Positions 27,381 to 36,672 are shown, counted from the stretch's first letter. The stretch: 64,000 nt of DNA from JAAYUJ01 sp963698165 (GCA_963698165.1 CAVOPT010000006.1:186001-250000); one strand, 5' to 3'. Numbers and translations: made by a program. The notes: a model not told the origin generated them from the sequence alone.

Positions 27381-29096
27381 TCAGAGCTTCCTTGACTTGA
27401 AAATGGCGATGATGAGCCTCACACCGAGAATTGTTGCGACGACGTAGCCGGTCACTCCGAGGAGCGCGGTCAGGGACAGCTTCTGGGCACCCAGGAAATC
27501 AATCGTGAATTCGATTATTTTTTGCGATGAGTTCAGCACCAGAGACCCGGCAATGATGGAAGCGGAGATGATCAAACCCACCGTCATTCGATTCACTCCC
27601 CTTTCCACCTGCGCGTCAAGATGCTCGAAGCCCGTGTGCCACAATTCCATCCGCAGCCTGCCGCCGGCTGCCGCCTTGAGGATGTCGTTGGCGTACCTGG
27701 GAAAGGTCTTGGTGTAGAATCCCATGACGGCGGCGTCCTTGCGGATGTTTTTCAGCACGCTCCTCGCGTCGTAGCCTTTTTGAAGCAGTTCCTTGGCGTA
27801 TGGCTTCGTCACCTCCAGGAGGCTCGCGTCGCTCCCCAGTATCTTCCCCAGAGCCTCCGTCTGCACGAAGGTTTTCAGCAGCAGCAGCAGGTTGCGGGGC
27901 AATCGGATGCGGTGTTTCAAGACGAGGTGCATGACCTGGTCGTAGACATCCTTCACGGAAATGTGCTGCAGGGACCGTCCATAAAAGGCTTCGCTCACGT
28001 CCTTGAGGTCCATTCGAAAGGAGGCCAGGTCCACCTGGTCCTCATTGATAAGCCCTGCTTCGACGAGGGCCTCCATGACCAGGTCGTAGTCGTGTTCGGC
28101 GTAACCGAGGAAGAGATTCGCGATCTGGCGCATCATCTCCTCATCGAGGTACCCCGTGATTCCAAAATCCACGAGACTGACCCGGCCGTCCAGCATGACG
28201 ATGGTGTTCCCCGGGTGAGGATCGGCATGGAAAAAACCAAATTGCATCAATTGCCTAGAAAACGCGCGGAGACCGATCATGGCGATCTCCTTGGGATCGA
28301 TCCCATGGGCCTTCATGGTTTCCACCTGGTCCATTTTGATGCCCTCGATGTGCTCCATGACGAGAACGGACCTGGTGGTGTAGTCCCAGTAAACCCTGGG
28401 TATGTATAGTTCGCGCACGCCCTTGAAATTGGCCCCGAACTTCTCGATGCTCCCCGCCTCCACGAGCATGTCCAGCTCTCTGAAAATAACCCGCTCGAAT
28501 TCCTCGACCAAATTGATGACTCCGATGATCCGCCCGGCTTCGAAGGCTTTCTCAATTCTCCGGGCGAGGAAGTACATGAGGCCGATATCATCGCGGATCA
28601 TCTTGTCGATTCCCGGTCGGACCACCTTGACGGCGACCTTTTCGCCGCTGAAGAGCCTGGCGATGTGCACCTGAGCCACAGAGGCGGCTGCAATGGATTC
28701 CTGGGTGAAATCGGCAAAGATCTTGGACAGGGGGCGTCCCAGTTCCCGTTCGATCACGTTCTTGATATGGCGGAACGGGATAGGGGGCACTCGATCCTGG
28801 AGCTTCTTGAACTCTTCGATGTAGTCGGGCGGAAACATGTCCGCACGTGTGCTCATGAGCTGCCCAAGCTTGGCGAAACTGGGGCCGAGCTCTTCCAGAG
28901 CCAGCCGGATGCGTCGGGGAGATGGAAAGCCGGCTCTGAGGAGCGGCTCCTCTTCTCCAGGTTCCCTTGCCCTGTCCCTTCGCCCCCCGGAAAGCCGCTG
29001 CGTCAGGTCGCCCATGCCGTGCTTGAGCAGGACCCTGCTGATGGTGCCAAATCGTCTGAGACTCTTGACACTGCTTGCCCCCTTGTGCAGCTTCAT
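27381..29096 (-). CDS. UbiB/ABC1 (AarF) family atypical kinase
   Basis: A 571-residue ADCK/UbiB-family protein. Signatures are ALEELGPSFAKLGQLMSTRADMFP (the KxGQ motif that replaces the usual glycine loop function), AAASVAQVHIARLFSGEKVAVKVVRPG (Ala-rich loop and the VAIK-like Lys), the catalytic FFHADPHPGNTIV and VDFGITGYL for DFG. Two C-terminal membrane spans (about 505-525 and 540-562) anchor it. These proteins support quinone synthesis in known bacteria, though the reaction is debated. Its ATG at 29096 overlaps the stop of the upstream DUF4384 gene as ATGA, so the longer frame upstream is not used. Confidence 0.9.
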   Translation of the reverse strand: MKLHKGASSVKSLRRFGTISRVLLKHGMGDLTQRLSGGRRDRAREPGEEEPLLRAGFPSPRRIRLALEELGPSFAKLGQLMSTRADMFPPDYIEEFKKLQDRVPPIPFRHIKNVIERELGRPLSKIFADFTQESIAAASVAQVHIARLFSGEKVAVKVVRPGIDKMIRDDIGLMYFLARRIEKAFEAGRIIGVINLVEEFERVIFRELDMLVEAGSIEKFGANFKGVRELYIPRVYWDYTTRSVLVMEHIEGIKMDQVETMKAHGIDPKEIAMIGLRAFSRQLMQFGFFHADPHPGNTIVMLDGRVSLVDFGITGYLDEEMMRQIANLFLGYAEHDYDLVMEALVEAGLINEDQVDLASFRMDLKDVSEAFYGRSLQHISVKDVYDQVMHLVLKHRIRLPRNLLLLLKTFVQTEALGKILGSDASLLEVTKPYAKELLQKGYDARSVLKNIRKDAAVMGFYTKTFPRYANDILKAAAGGRLRMELWHTGFEHLDAQVERGVNRMTVGLIISASIIAGSLVLNSSQKIIEFTIDFLGAQKLSLTALLGVTGYVVATILGVRLIIAIFKSRKL

Positions 29097-29839
29097 TGCG
29101 TTTGATTCCTCCCGGGCTGACTGCGCTCGATGGTGATGGTTCTGGAATAAAAGGTCCCCGCGGAGATTTCGTCGGCATATGCGGTCACATCCGGCTGGAC
29201 GGATTCCCGAGGATCCTGCATGCCTCTCACCCTGCCGGCCATCGTGATGGGGCGCTCGGCGGATGCGGCAAGATCTCGGCTCTTGTGTCCCAGGGACTGG
29301 ATCTCGGAGAGAATGTCGCGGGCACCTTGGGGCTTCCGGGAGGAATCCGCTTCGTCGTACTCTCCAAGGAGCTCTTCCAGCCGGACCAAACGGCTTGTCG
29401 AAACAAGCAGGAAAATGCTCTCCTCTCCAGAGCCGTCCGCCATGACCAGCCACGCATCCCCTTCAGGAATGTAATAGGGGCGCCCTGTGTGCACTTCGCT
29501 GTCCGCACCGTAGAATCTCTGGGGATACAGCAGCCTCACTTCTCCTCTGGCATTGCGGTAGATGACATAGGCAAAACTCTTCTTATTGAATTCGAGAGAC
29601 ATCTTGATCTGATCACCGGTCTGGAGGACCGCCCGGCGCGAGATTTTCTCCCGCTTGGGCTCATTGCCCTTGGTCGCCATGGCAACACACGCCCACCGCA
29701 GCTGAATTCCCTTTTCCTGGCTCAGAGCAATCCCGGGAAATCCGCAGACGTTCGAGATCATCCAGACGACGAATGCCATCAGAAACAGGGGAGAAGAGAA
29801 AGGGCTTCTCCGGAGTGATTGCGGCAAAGGCTCATGCAT
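29093..29839 (-). CDS. exported DUF4384-domain protein
   Basis: A protein of about 248 residues with an N-terminal export segment (SSPLFLMAFVVWMISNVCG) and a domain like DUF4384 at about 55-150: an aromatic-rich beta region including SLEFNKKSFAYVIYRNARGEVRLLYP, followed by the usual PYYIP and an intervening FLLVSTSRLVRLEELL. Such domains occur beside signalling and kinase genes; here it is translationally coupled to the UbiB-family kinase. The ATG at 29839 follows GGGAGG and is preferred over a start 16 codons earlier. The C-terminal 70 residues are polar and not recognised. Confidence 0.65.
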   Translation of the reverse strand: MHEPLPQSLRRSPFSSPLFLMAFVVWMISNVCGFPGIALSQEKGIQLRWACVAMATKGNEPKREKISRRAVLQTGDQIKMSLEFNKKSFAYVIYRNARGEVRLLYPQRFYGADSEVHTGRPYYIPEGDAWLVMADGSGEESIFLLVSTSRLVRLEELLGEYDEADSSRKPQGARDILSEIQSLGHKSRDLAASAERPITMAGRVRGMQDPRESVQPDVTAYADEISAGTFYSRTITIERSQPGRNQTQ

Positions 29840-30024
29840 GTCTTTTCCTCCCTTGTTGGGAACTCGCCCTCCAGGTGCCGAGAGCACCTCTTCGCAAATA
29901 TGGATCTCTCAGCGATCTCCGGGCATTCAGCGGTGATACAAGGAACGTCTCCGCAGAGGGCGAGCAGCGCCCGGAGGGCGCAGGCGGTCTGTGTCCGGGG
30001 AGATTGGATCGCGGTACGTTTTCG

Positions 30025-30612
30025 CTATCGTTCCGCAAGGGCCTTGATGATCTCCTGACAGAATTCCGGCAAGTCATTCGGGACCCGGCCCGTGATGATG
30101 TTTCCGTCCCTGATGGCAGGGGCGTCCACGTAACGGGCGCCCGCGTTGATGAGGTCATCGCGCACGGCGACAACCCCTGTTGCCTCCCTGCCGGCCAGCA
30201 CCCTGGCCGAAATCAGGACCCAGGGACCGTGACAGATGGCCGCCAGGATCTTCCCTTTCTCCTGACACTTCTGAACCAGCTTGATGACGTCATCATTCCG
30301 GCGCAGGTAGTCCGGCGAGAATCCTCCCGGAAAGAACAGGCAGTCGATGTCCCCAGGGTAGAGCTCCTCGAGGGGACGAATCCTGTATCGCTTGCCTTCA
30401 GGCATGACCGGGATGGGAACCGGATGGCCGAACCGTCCCGTAACGGGCTTGCCCTCGAGATAGGGCCGGGGGTGGTGGCCCATCCGGACGGGCACGACCA
30501 GGATCTGCGCCCCCTCTTCGCTCAACCTCAAAATGGGGTAGAGCAGTTCGATATCCTCATATTCCTGAGCAACAACCATGGCAACCGTCTTGCCGTGCAG
30601 CACCTGAGACAT
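30025..30612 (-). CDS. DJ-1/PfpI family protein
   Basis: A 195-residue protein of the DJ-1/PfpI superfamily, class I glutamine-amidotransferase-like fold. It has KTVAMVVAQEYEDIELLYPILRL with the conserved Glu near 20, the flavodoxin-like core DIDCLFFPGGFSPDYLR, and the nucleophile elbow KILAAICHGPWVLISA with the likely reactive Cys in AICHG, followed by NIITGRVPNDLPEF. Members act as proteases, deglycases, chaperones or hydratases; the specific role here is not deducible. It is monocistronic with a gene-free 224-base stretch upstream. Confidence 0.9.
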   Translation of the reverse strand: MSQVLHGKTVAMVVAQEYEDIELLYPILRLSEEGAQILVVPVRMGHHPRPYLEGKPVTGRFGHPVPIPVMPEGKRYRIRPLEELYPGDIDCLFFPGGFSPDYLRRNDDVIKLVQKCQEKGKILAAICHGPWVLISARVLAGREATGVVAVRDDLINAGARYVDAPAIRDGNIITGRVPNDLPEFCQEIIKALAER

Positions 30613-30836
30613 CGCCTTACCTCCAGTGGGCCGCGGAGTCCATCATTTTGCCACCGTCCTGAACCTCGGCTCCCATGGCAAAGGGAACCCCCCGACCCGA
30701 AACGCATGGACAGGTCCGTCGCCGTCTGCCCCCGAACCGCAACACCATGGCCTCCCGGGGCCAAAGTGCATGAAACCATGCCGGATGCTCCTTTCCGATG
30801 GGGACCCGGGACATGACACCGTCCCCCGGAAATGGC

Positions 30837-31481
30837 CTAGCGCCCTCTCTTGAATGTGCCCTGCTGAGGTGGTTTCTCCTCCAGGCGCCGGCACGCGAGA
30901 AAAGGCTCGAAGATTCCTTCATGATCGCTTTTCGCAAGAAATCCAAGGAGCTTCTCGGGGCTTTCCGTGATCTTGACCTCTTTCGCAAATCCATCCTTCC
31001 TGACCTGCCCCCTGAGTTGACCCTCCTCGATGGGCCGAGCAATTTCATCGGTCAAGATCCAGATCCGCAGGATGCCATCGGGTGAGATTTGGTATTTTGC
31101 CAGACGATAGCCACCGGGCCTGGGATACTTTTCCTCTTCGTCGACCCTGAGGGAGAGGGCGTTCCTGGGAGTGTACGCCTTCACGTTCATGAAAGTGGAA
31201 CCGGCTGCCGCGGTGGGGTGCATTTTATAGAAGGATGCCTCGGCCCCCTTCCCGGGTTCGGGGCAGATCAGAACGATGTCCGTCATGGAATTCTCTGCCA
31301 GCGTGAAGTGGAGCCAAACAGGGCCTTCCCCATCCGGGTTTGATCCGACCCAGGTTCCCAAGAGACGTGGGTCCGGTGAAGCGGAAGCCGGGTCCGAAAG
31401 GGGCTGATCCAACTCCGGAACGCATCCTGAGAGCACGAGCACCCCCCACAGCGCGAAGATCAGCAGTTTCCCGGGCGTCAT
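30837..31481 (-). CDS. lipoprotein of unknown function
   Basis: A protein of about 214 residues beginning MTPGKLLIFALWGVLVLSGC, a lipoprotein signal peptide with lipobox LSGC. The mature part starts LLGTWVGSNPDGEGPVWLHF and is all-beta in character, resembling small lipocalin-like or 'LGTW' lipoprotein domains that measure how a protein departs from a standard value; this similarity is only suggestive. The ATG at 31481 is preferred over a start 28 codons earlier that would spoil the signal peptide. Function unknown. Confidence 0.7.
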   Translation of the reverse strand: MTPGKLLIFALWGVLVLSGCVPELDQPLSDPASASPDPRLLGTWVGSNPDGEGPVWLHFTLAENSMTDIVLICPEPGKGAEASFYKMHPTAAAGSTFMNVKAYTPRNALSLRVDEEEKYPRPGGYRLAKYQISPDGILRIWILTDEIARPIEEGQLRGQVRKDGFAKEVKITESPEKLLGFLAKSDHEGIFEPFLACRRLEEKPPQQGTFKRGR

Positions 31482-31831
31482 GGGCCTGGAACGGGCGCGG
31501 GATTCCGGGACATGACCAGCAGCAGGCGCAACCGGACCTCCAGGCAGTTTTTCTTGACACAGCATCCCTCATTCTCCATGCATCCGGGACCCGGAGCCTC
31601 GGTCCCTCGGGGAACGGGCCACCGGTTCGGGTCCTCTCTCACATCCTGCTGGAATCCCCTTTACGTCAATCCATTCCATATTGACAGGTTGCATCTTTTT
31701 TTCAAGATGTGATGATGGCCCGACTAGGAGACCCGGACCCTCTGTGTGTTCCTGCGTCAGGACGTCTCCCATGAGCCATGAACGCGAAGTCTCTCACAAA
31801 TTACCATAATTCTTTCAATGAGTTAAGTGTA

Positions 31832-31860
31832 TTGACAGCCACCCTGCACGTGCGTATATT
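31832..31860 (+). promoter_or_regulatory. sigma-70 promoter for the small protein at 32031
   Basis: A TTGACA at 31832-31837 and TATATT at 31855-31860 are spaced by exactly 17 bases, a near-consensus vegetative promoter. Transcription would begin near 31868, leaving a leader of about 160 bases before the ATG at 32031. The rest of the 549-base gap (31482-32030) holds no gene that I can support. Confidence 0.7.
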
Positions 31861-32030
31861 CACGATATGATGAGAGACATCGCTGCATCCCTTTCTATAA
31901 TTCCGCTGCCTTCGGCCTCCTTCGCTGCCTGATTTGCCGAGAATTGCGAGACCGGTCCCCTGGTCACCCAAGGTGCAAGACCGGAACGATTGAGTGGTCG
32001 ATCATCAACCCCAACAAAGGAGAGATCACC

Positions 32031-32330
32031 ATGAAAGCAGCAATGATCTTCACAGGGAGCGGGCCCATTTTGATCCTCACCACATTTGAGGCCCTTGATT
32101 CGCCCGGACTTCTGGAGAGGTTGGCCGCCAGGGGCATCAAAAAGTTCATCGGCCACGAGGTGGACCTCGAGAAAGTCAAGAAGCAGTATGGAACCCGCTT
32201 TTCGGTCATCCTGGGTGACCTGTCGCAGACGGATGATTTAAGGGTCATGGACATCGACGGGCATCACGTCTTCAACAATTTCTCCTTTGATGAACTGGGA
32301 CCGGCAACCTACCACCCACCGCTGCATTGA
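32031..32330 (+). CDS. small conserved cytosolic protein, function unknown
   Basis: A 99-residue protein starting MKAAMIFTGSGPILILTT with an AAAGGAGAG ribosome site just before the ATG. It has no signal peptide or membrane span. The N-terminal strand-turn-strand and LLERLAARGIKKFIGHEVD suggest a small alpha/beta protein. Short proteins with this kind of start are found in sulfate reducers as 'cytosolic proteins', which is a recollection and not proof. It stands alone behind a near-consensus sigma-70 promoter, implying steady or high expression. Confidence 0.7.
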   Translation: MKAAMIFTGSGPILILTTFEALDSPGLLERLAARGIKKFIGHEVDLEKVKKQYGTRFSVILGDLSQTDDLRVMDIDGHHVFNNFSFDELGPATYHPPLH

Positions 32331-32655
32331 TTGACTCTCTCAAGACTCCCTCAGGCTCATCCCCGCGGTGGGGGAGCTTGCTGTGGTTGCCGTTCGGCCC
32401 TCTTCCTCCCCTGTCCCTCCCATTGCCGCCAAGTGCGCGAATGGGAATCGGGGGTAGACTCAAGGAGGGCCATGATGAGTGCAGGATGACCGCGGTGTGC
32501 AGGTCGTCATGGGGCTGTGATGAGGCTGGGGGTGGGTGGAGAGGACTGCCGAGTGGCGCCTCGCCGGGACGCGTGGTTCATTCGCTTCCACTGGATCGGC
32601 AAACAGCGGAGGGGGAACGAGCCCGTGTCCCGGGTAGACCAGTGAGGGAATCCAT

Positions 32656-33708
32656 TCAGTGAATCGTGACCTTGGATCGATTTGATGCCGTCCTGGCAGA
32701 GAGCAACGCCAGGTTTTCCACGAACTCTTTCCCCAGCGTTTCGTCGAATCTCACATGCACCGTATAATCGTCGAATGGATGAGAGAGCACCGCCACCACC
32801 AGTCCGGTTTGGTCGATCTGCAGTGACGCATTGTCGACCTGGACCACGAATCTGAGGGTCAGTCTCCGGCCCAGGAGCAATCTGGCGGTTTCCTTTTTTG
32901 ACAGTCGGATATAGAAGCAAAGCCCCTTTGCCGAGACATCAGCAAGGTCTCCCTTCACAGGAGATCCCACGGGGGTCCCCGTGTTGCTGAGGACCTGGAT
33001 GATCCCCTTGCCGGGCATTCTGTAACGCTGGTCGGACCTCCGGTCCAGGCCTTTTCGCTTGAGGAGATCGTGGACTTTTTCGAATCTGTCGCAGTAACCC
33101 CGGAGCTTTTGTTCGAGGGCAGGGTGCTCTTTTGTCCACTTGTTCAAGACGTCTTTCTCCAGATAATGGTACCTGGCGCGGGTGAAAGTCCTCAAGCTCG
33201 TGGTGCAGAGGGAGTCGTGAAAAAAGGTGTCCTCCCCCATGATTTCCCCGGCGCGATACATTCTGAGGGCGATCTCCTTCTCTCCCTGATTACAGACCAT
33301 GATCAACTGGCCTTCATTGAGAAAGTAAAGATTCGTATTTCTCTGTCCTTGCCGGAATATGGAATCGGTCCCGAAAGTGTTCCCCTCTTTCATGGAGTAA
33401 TACAGGGCGTTCGCTTCTTCATTGGAAAGGAGGCTGTACAGACTTTCCCACGTTTTCATGTGATCCTTGGGCCTGGACTGCTTCTTTTCCTCCTCGATGA
33501 TTTCCGCCGACGTGATGATCTCGCTCAGAGCCATTGAATCGATCTGAATCAATCGCTCCCTCAGTTCCTCCGCCTTGGCGAAGTTTTTCCTCTTCGCGTG
33601 ACCGATGATCAGTTCATACAGAGCGCGAACAGCCTCTTCCCTGTTGTTCTCCCTGAGATGTTGATCTGTGAGTTGTTCGAGTTGAATTAGATCGTCCACG
33701 GCTCTCAC
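32656..33708 (-). CDS. cyclic-nucleotide-binding-like plus PilZ domain protein
   Basis: A 350-residue two-domain regulator. The N-terminal part (about 1-80) is helical, perhaps TPR-like. Residues about 90-205 form a Crp-type cNMP-binding fold: EGNTFGTDSIFRQGQRNTNLYFLNEGQLIMV and YRAGEIMGEDTFFHDSLCTTSLRTFTRARYHYLEKDVL. Residues about 228-345 form a PilZ domain with the RxxxR motif (RRSDQR) and D-x-S-x-x-G (DVSAKG) that bind c-di-GMP. No DNA-binding domain follows. A GTG start is used. It is probably a post-translational c-di-GMP effector. The 325 bases between this gene and the small protein at 32031 hold only a C-rich/G-rich pair of stretches. Confidence 0.85.
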   Translation of the reverse strand: MRAVDDLIQLEQLTDQHLRENNREEAVRALYELIIGHAKRKNFAKAEELRERLIQIDSMALSEIITSAEIIEEEKKQSRPKDHMKTWESLYSLLSNEEANALYYSMKEGNTFGTDSIFRQGQRNTNLYFLNEGQLIMVCNQGEKEIALRMYRAGEIMGEDTFFHDSLCTTSLRTFTRARYHYLEKDVLNKWTKEHPALEQKLRGYCDRFEKVHDLLKRKGLDRRSDQRYRMPGKGIIQVLSNTGTPVGSPVKGDLADVSAKGLCFYIRLSKKETARLLLGRRLTLRFVVQVDNASLQIDQTGLVVAVLSHPFDDYTVHVRFDETLGKEFVENLALLSARTASNRSKVTIH

Positions 33709-33953
33709 CTTCTGTCCTGATTCCCCATGTTTTTACCTGGGGCTTTGCCCCGCCCGCTTCCCTTTTCACGCCCCGTTATGTCCTGGCCAGTGAACATGCT
33801 TCATTTCGATGACTAATTCGGCATGTGCCCGGGCCAACTCAAATTGTTTCCTGCGCCCTCAACCTGAGCGTTCGGGAACGCATGGGAAAGCTGCTCCCAC
33901 AATCCAGGCATGTTTCCAGCGACAACCCGTGTCGATGAGGGGATCCGCATGCC

Positions 33954-33979
33954 GGGGAAACCTCGGGGAAGGTTTCCCC
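33954..33979 (+). promoter_or_regulatory. perfect stem-loop upstream of trkH
   Basis: GGGGAAACCT at 33954-33963 pairs perfectly with AGGTTTCCCC at 33970-33979 around a six-base loop. A T5 run follows at 33986-33990, seven bases after the stem. It lies 113 bases before the TrkH start in a gene-free stretch (33709-34092), so it could be a leader terminator/attenuator or the end of an upstream transcript. No known potassium or c-di-AMP riboswitch pattern was recognised. Confidence 0.5.
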
Positions 33980-34092
33980 GGTTCATTTTTGAATGCAAAA
34001 ATTCGAGGACAGGATTATCATGCTGCCTCGTGTCTGCTTCCAAGGAACATGCCTCAGGTGATACCGCGGTGGGATACTCGAGTTTGTCGAAG

Positions 34093-35466
34093 ATGCGCCA
34101 GGTCAAAAAATGGGCCCCTGCTGCCCAGATGCCCCAGCTGCTGCTCTTGATGGGGTTTGCCGGGATCATCCTTGCCGGGTCCCTCCTTCTCCTTCTCCCG
34201 TGGTGCCAAAACAAAGGCGATGTGGGCTTTGTGGATGCACTGTTCACCGCCACTTCAGCAGTGTGCGTGACCGGCTTGATCGTTGTCGACACACCCACGG
34301 CGTACACAGTTGCGGGCCAGTCCGCCATCGTAGCTTTGATCCAGATCGGGGGACTGGGAATCATGACCTTCGCCGCCCTGGCCTTCATTCTCCTTGGTCG
34401 AAGGCTTTCATTGGCCTCCCAGGCGGCTCTCCACGATTCTTTCTTTCAACGGGACCTGGGGATGGAGTTCCGAAGAAGATTCTTTCAGATCATCACGATC
34501 ACTTCGATCATCGAAGCCACTGGTGCTCTGTTCCTCTTTCTCGCTCTCGCGGACAGGGAAGGGCATCCGTGGCAGGCGCTCTTCTCCGCTGTTTTTCATT
34601 CGGTTTCAGCTTTCTGCAACGCGGGGTTTTCCATTTACACGGACAATCTTGTGGGGCTGCGGAACAGCCCGACCGTCATGATCGTCATCATGCTTCTCAT
34701 CGTCCTGGGCGGTCTGGGGCACATGGTCATTTTTGAACTCTGGGATCGCCTGAGGAGCCAATTTCCCGGGGGATCAAGCAGGAAGTCGCCCCTGCAGCTC
34801 TCCGTTCACGGCAGGGTGGTTCTCAGGGTCACGGTTCTTCTCATTGTCTCCGGCTGGGCCGGCATCCTGATACTGGGCCAGACTCCGGGCGAGACCACCT
34901 GGGGGAGCAAGGCATCCTGCGCTCTGTTCCAATCGGTCACGGCCCGCACGGCGGGCTTCAACACGGTGGACATCGGGCTTCTTCCGTTGAGCTCCCTCAT
35001 GCTCCTGACCGTCCTGATGTTCATCGGCGGGTCGCCGGGATCGTGTGCCGGAGGTGTGAAAACCACCGCCGCGGCCATATCTCTTGCCGAAGTCAGGGCC
35101 CGCCTCCTCGGTGAAGAAGACGTGAGACTCTTCGAGCGGCGGATCTCGAGGGAAACCCTGTGGCGCACCACCACTCTGATCAGGCTCGCCGTGCTGTGGA
35201 ATCTCGTGGGAATTTTTCTCCTGTCCGTGACGGAGACACGGCAAAGCGGAGCGGGCCTCCACGATATCGTTTTCGAGCAGATTTCCGCCTTCGGCACCGT
35301 GGGGCTCTCCACCGGCTTGACCTTCAAGCTCTCCACCGCTGGCAAGCTCTGGATCATCGCCACCATGTTCGTGGGCCGACTGGGACCTCTCACCGTCGCC
35401 ATGTGGATGTTTCCAGGAAAGCCTTCGCATATTCGCTATCCCGAAACCAGGATCATGATCGGATGA
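34093..35466 (+). CDS. Trk/Ktr potassium uptake membrane subunit (TrkH/KtrB)
   Basis: A protein of about 457 residues with four M1-P-M2 repeats. The pore loops are visible: ATSAVCVTGL, VFHSVSAFCNAGFS, SVTARTAGFNTVD and QISAFGTVGLSTGL, each with the selectivity-filter glycine. The spacing and length fit the shorter KtrB-type group better than E. coli TrkH. The ATG at 34093 begins MRQVKKWAPAAQM, giving a normal N-terminus; a longer open frame upstream has no family character. The next gene (KtrA/TrkA) overlaps as ATGA, so the channel and its gating ring are coupled. Confidence 0.92.
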   Translation: MRQVKKWAPAAQMPQLLLLMGFAGIILAGSLLLLLPWCQNKGDVGFVDALFTATSAVCVTGLIVVDTPTAYTVAGQSAIVALIQIGGLGIMTFAALAFILLGRRLSLASQAALHDSFFQRDLGMEFRRRFFQIITITSIIEATGALFLFLALADREGHPWQALFSAVFHSVSAFCNAGFSIYTDNLVGLRNSPTVMIVIMLLIVLGGLGHMVIFELWDRLRSQFPGGSSRKSPLQLSVHGRVVLRVTVLLIVSGWAGILILGQTPGETTWGSKASCALFQSVTARTAGFNTVDIGLLPLSSLMLLTVLMFIGGSPGSCAGGVKTTAAAISLAEVRARLLGEEDVRLFERRISRETLWRTTTLIRLAVLWNLVGIFLLSVTETRQSGAGLHDIVFEQISAFGTVGLSTGLTFKLSTAGKLWIIATMFVGRLGPLTVAMWMFPGKPSHIRYPETRIMIG

Positions 35467-36131
35467 CAAGGAAGAAGCACATTTGCGTGATCGGCCTGGG
35501 GGAGTTCGGCCAAGAGCTGGCCCGCCAACTCGCCAAGGATTGTGAAGTGCTGGCGATAGACCGCAATGAATCCGCCGTAGCGGCCATTCTGGAAGATGTG
35601 CAGAGGGCGCTCATCATGGATGTGCGGGAGTTTGCAAGCTTCGGTGCCGTGGTCACGGCGGACTTCGATGAGGCGGTGGTCAGCATGGGGGAAACCCTCG
35701 AGGCGAGCATCCTCGCGACCCTCCACCTGAAGAAAATAGGCGTGAAGCACATCTGGGCCAAGGCCAACAGCGAAGACCACGCTGCCATCCTGAAGGCCGT
35801 GGGCGCATCGGAGGTCGTGTTCCCCGAGCGGGAAACGGCACGCCGCCTCGCTGCTCAAATCGTCAATCCCAACCTCCTCGATTTCATTCCACTGGAGGGC
35901 GATTATCGTGTCATGGACGTGGCGCCGCCTGACCTCTTTTACGGCAAAACCCTCCTGGAACTGGATCTGCGCAAGAAGTACGGGGTCTTCGTGCTGGCCA
36001 TCAAGGAGCTGATCCCCACCCGGTTCACCTTTCTCCCCAGCCCAACCTTCGTCATCAAGCCCAGTGACATCCTGGTCATGATCGGGCTTGAAAAGGACCT
36101 CCTCCAGGTCCTGGACCTGGCGGGCTCTTGA
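35463..36131 (+). CDS. TrkA/KtrA potassium channel regulatory subunit (RCK)
   Basis: A 222-residue cytoplasmic gating subunit. An RCK_N Rossmann domain starts HICVIGLGEFGQELARQL with acidic EVLAIDRNE at the end of strand two, which binds nucleotide. The RCK_C domain follows from about 140 with DLFYGKTLLELDLRKKYGVFVLAI and ends SDILVMIGLEKDL. The one-RCK length is that of KtrA rather than the tandem TrkA. The ATG at 35463 lies within the trkH stop codon. It ends 16 bases before the next small gene. Confidence 0.93.
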   Translation: MTRKKHICVIGLGEFGQELARQLAKDCEVLAIDRNESAVAAILEDVQRALIMDVREFASFGAVVTADFDEAVVSMGETLEASILATLHLKKIGVKHIWAKANSEDHAAILKAVGASEVVFPERETARRLAAQIVNPNLLDFIPLEGDYRVMDVAPPDLFYGKTLLELDLRKKYGVFVLAIKELIPTRFTFLPSPTFVIKPSDILVMIGLEKDLLQVLDLAGS

Positions 36132-36147
36132 GAGGGAATGTGCACTC

Positions 36148-36672
36148 ATGAAGCTTCTGGAAGACGAGGGATCGGCGATTGAAACGGCAGCCCTTGACCT
36201 TTTCAATTACGCCGTCGACCGGGAAGATGTGAAAATCCTGATGGCTCGACTCCCCACGGTAGGAGAGGCCAAGCGGAACACAGTGGAATACGAGCTTCAG
36301 ATCCTGAAAATCATCGGCGTGGGCTGGAGCATTGCCTACCACGTGGAAAGACTCTCGGTGAGGAATCAGCTGGCGGAGAAATACTGGACTGCCGTACTGG
36401 GATTGTCGGAAAGCATCTCTTCCGCGGCCGGTCTCATGGTCGGCCACCAGATCGACTATTTTCAGGTCCTCAAGGATCGCCTGAACATGTATGTGGAGGC
36501 CATGAGTCGCAAGCCGGACGCCAGCGAACCTGCGGTCGTCATAGGACCGGAATTCGCCAGGATCTGCGGCAATGCCGATGACGTCTACACGGTCGTGACC
36601 GGTTCCAGGATGTTTTCCTCGGTGATTGCCGGAGTCGGGCAATACTTGGAGCACTCGGGGTTGATCTTGTGA
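36148..36672 (+). CDS. conserved hypothetical protein downstream of ktrAB
   Basis: A 174-residue soluble, mainly helical protein beginning MKLLEDEGSAIETAALDLF with a GAGAGGG stretch upstream of the ATG. It contains VKILMARLPTVGEAKRNTVEYELQI and a DYFQVLKDRLNMYVEAM helix. I recognise no domain. It follows KtrA after only 16 bases, so it probably belongs to the potassium-transport operon, but no function can be claimed. Confidence 0.65.
   Translation: MKLLEDEGSAIETAALDLFNYAVDREDVKILMARLPTVGEAKRNTVEYELQILKIIGVGWSIAYHVERLSVRNQLAEKYWTAVLGLSESISSAAGLMVGHQIDYFQVLKDRLNMYVEAMSRKPDASEPAVVIGPEFARICGNADDVYTVVTGSRMFSSVIAGVGQYLEHSGLIL

Noticed and set aside
33813..34388. Minus-strand open frame of 191 codons opposite trkH
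   Set aside because: It overlaps the well-supported TrkH gene, has no family motifs, and is best read as a shadow frame.
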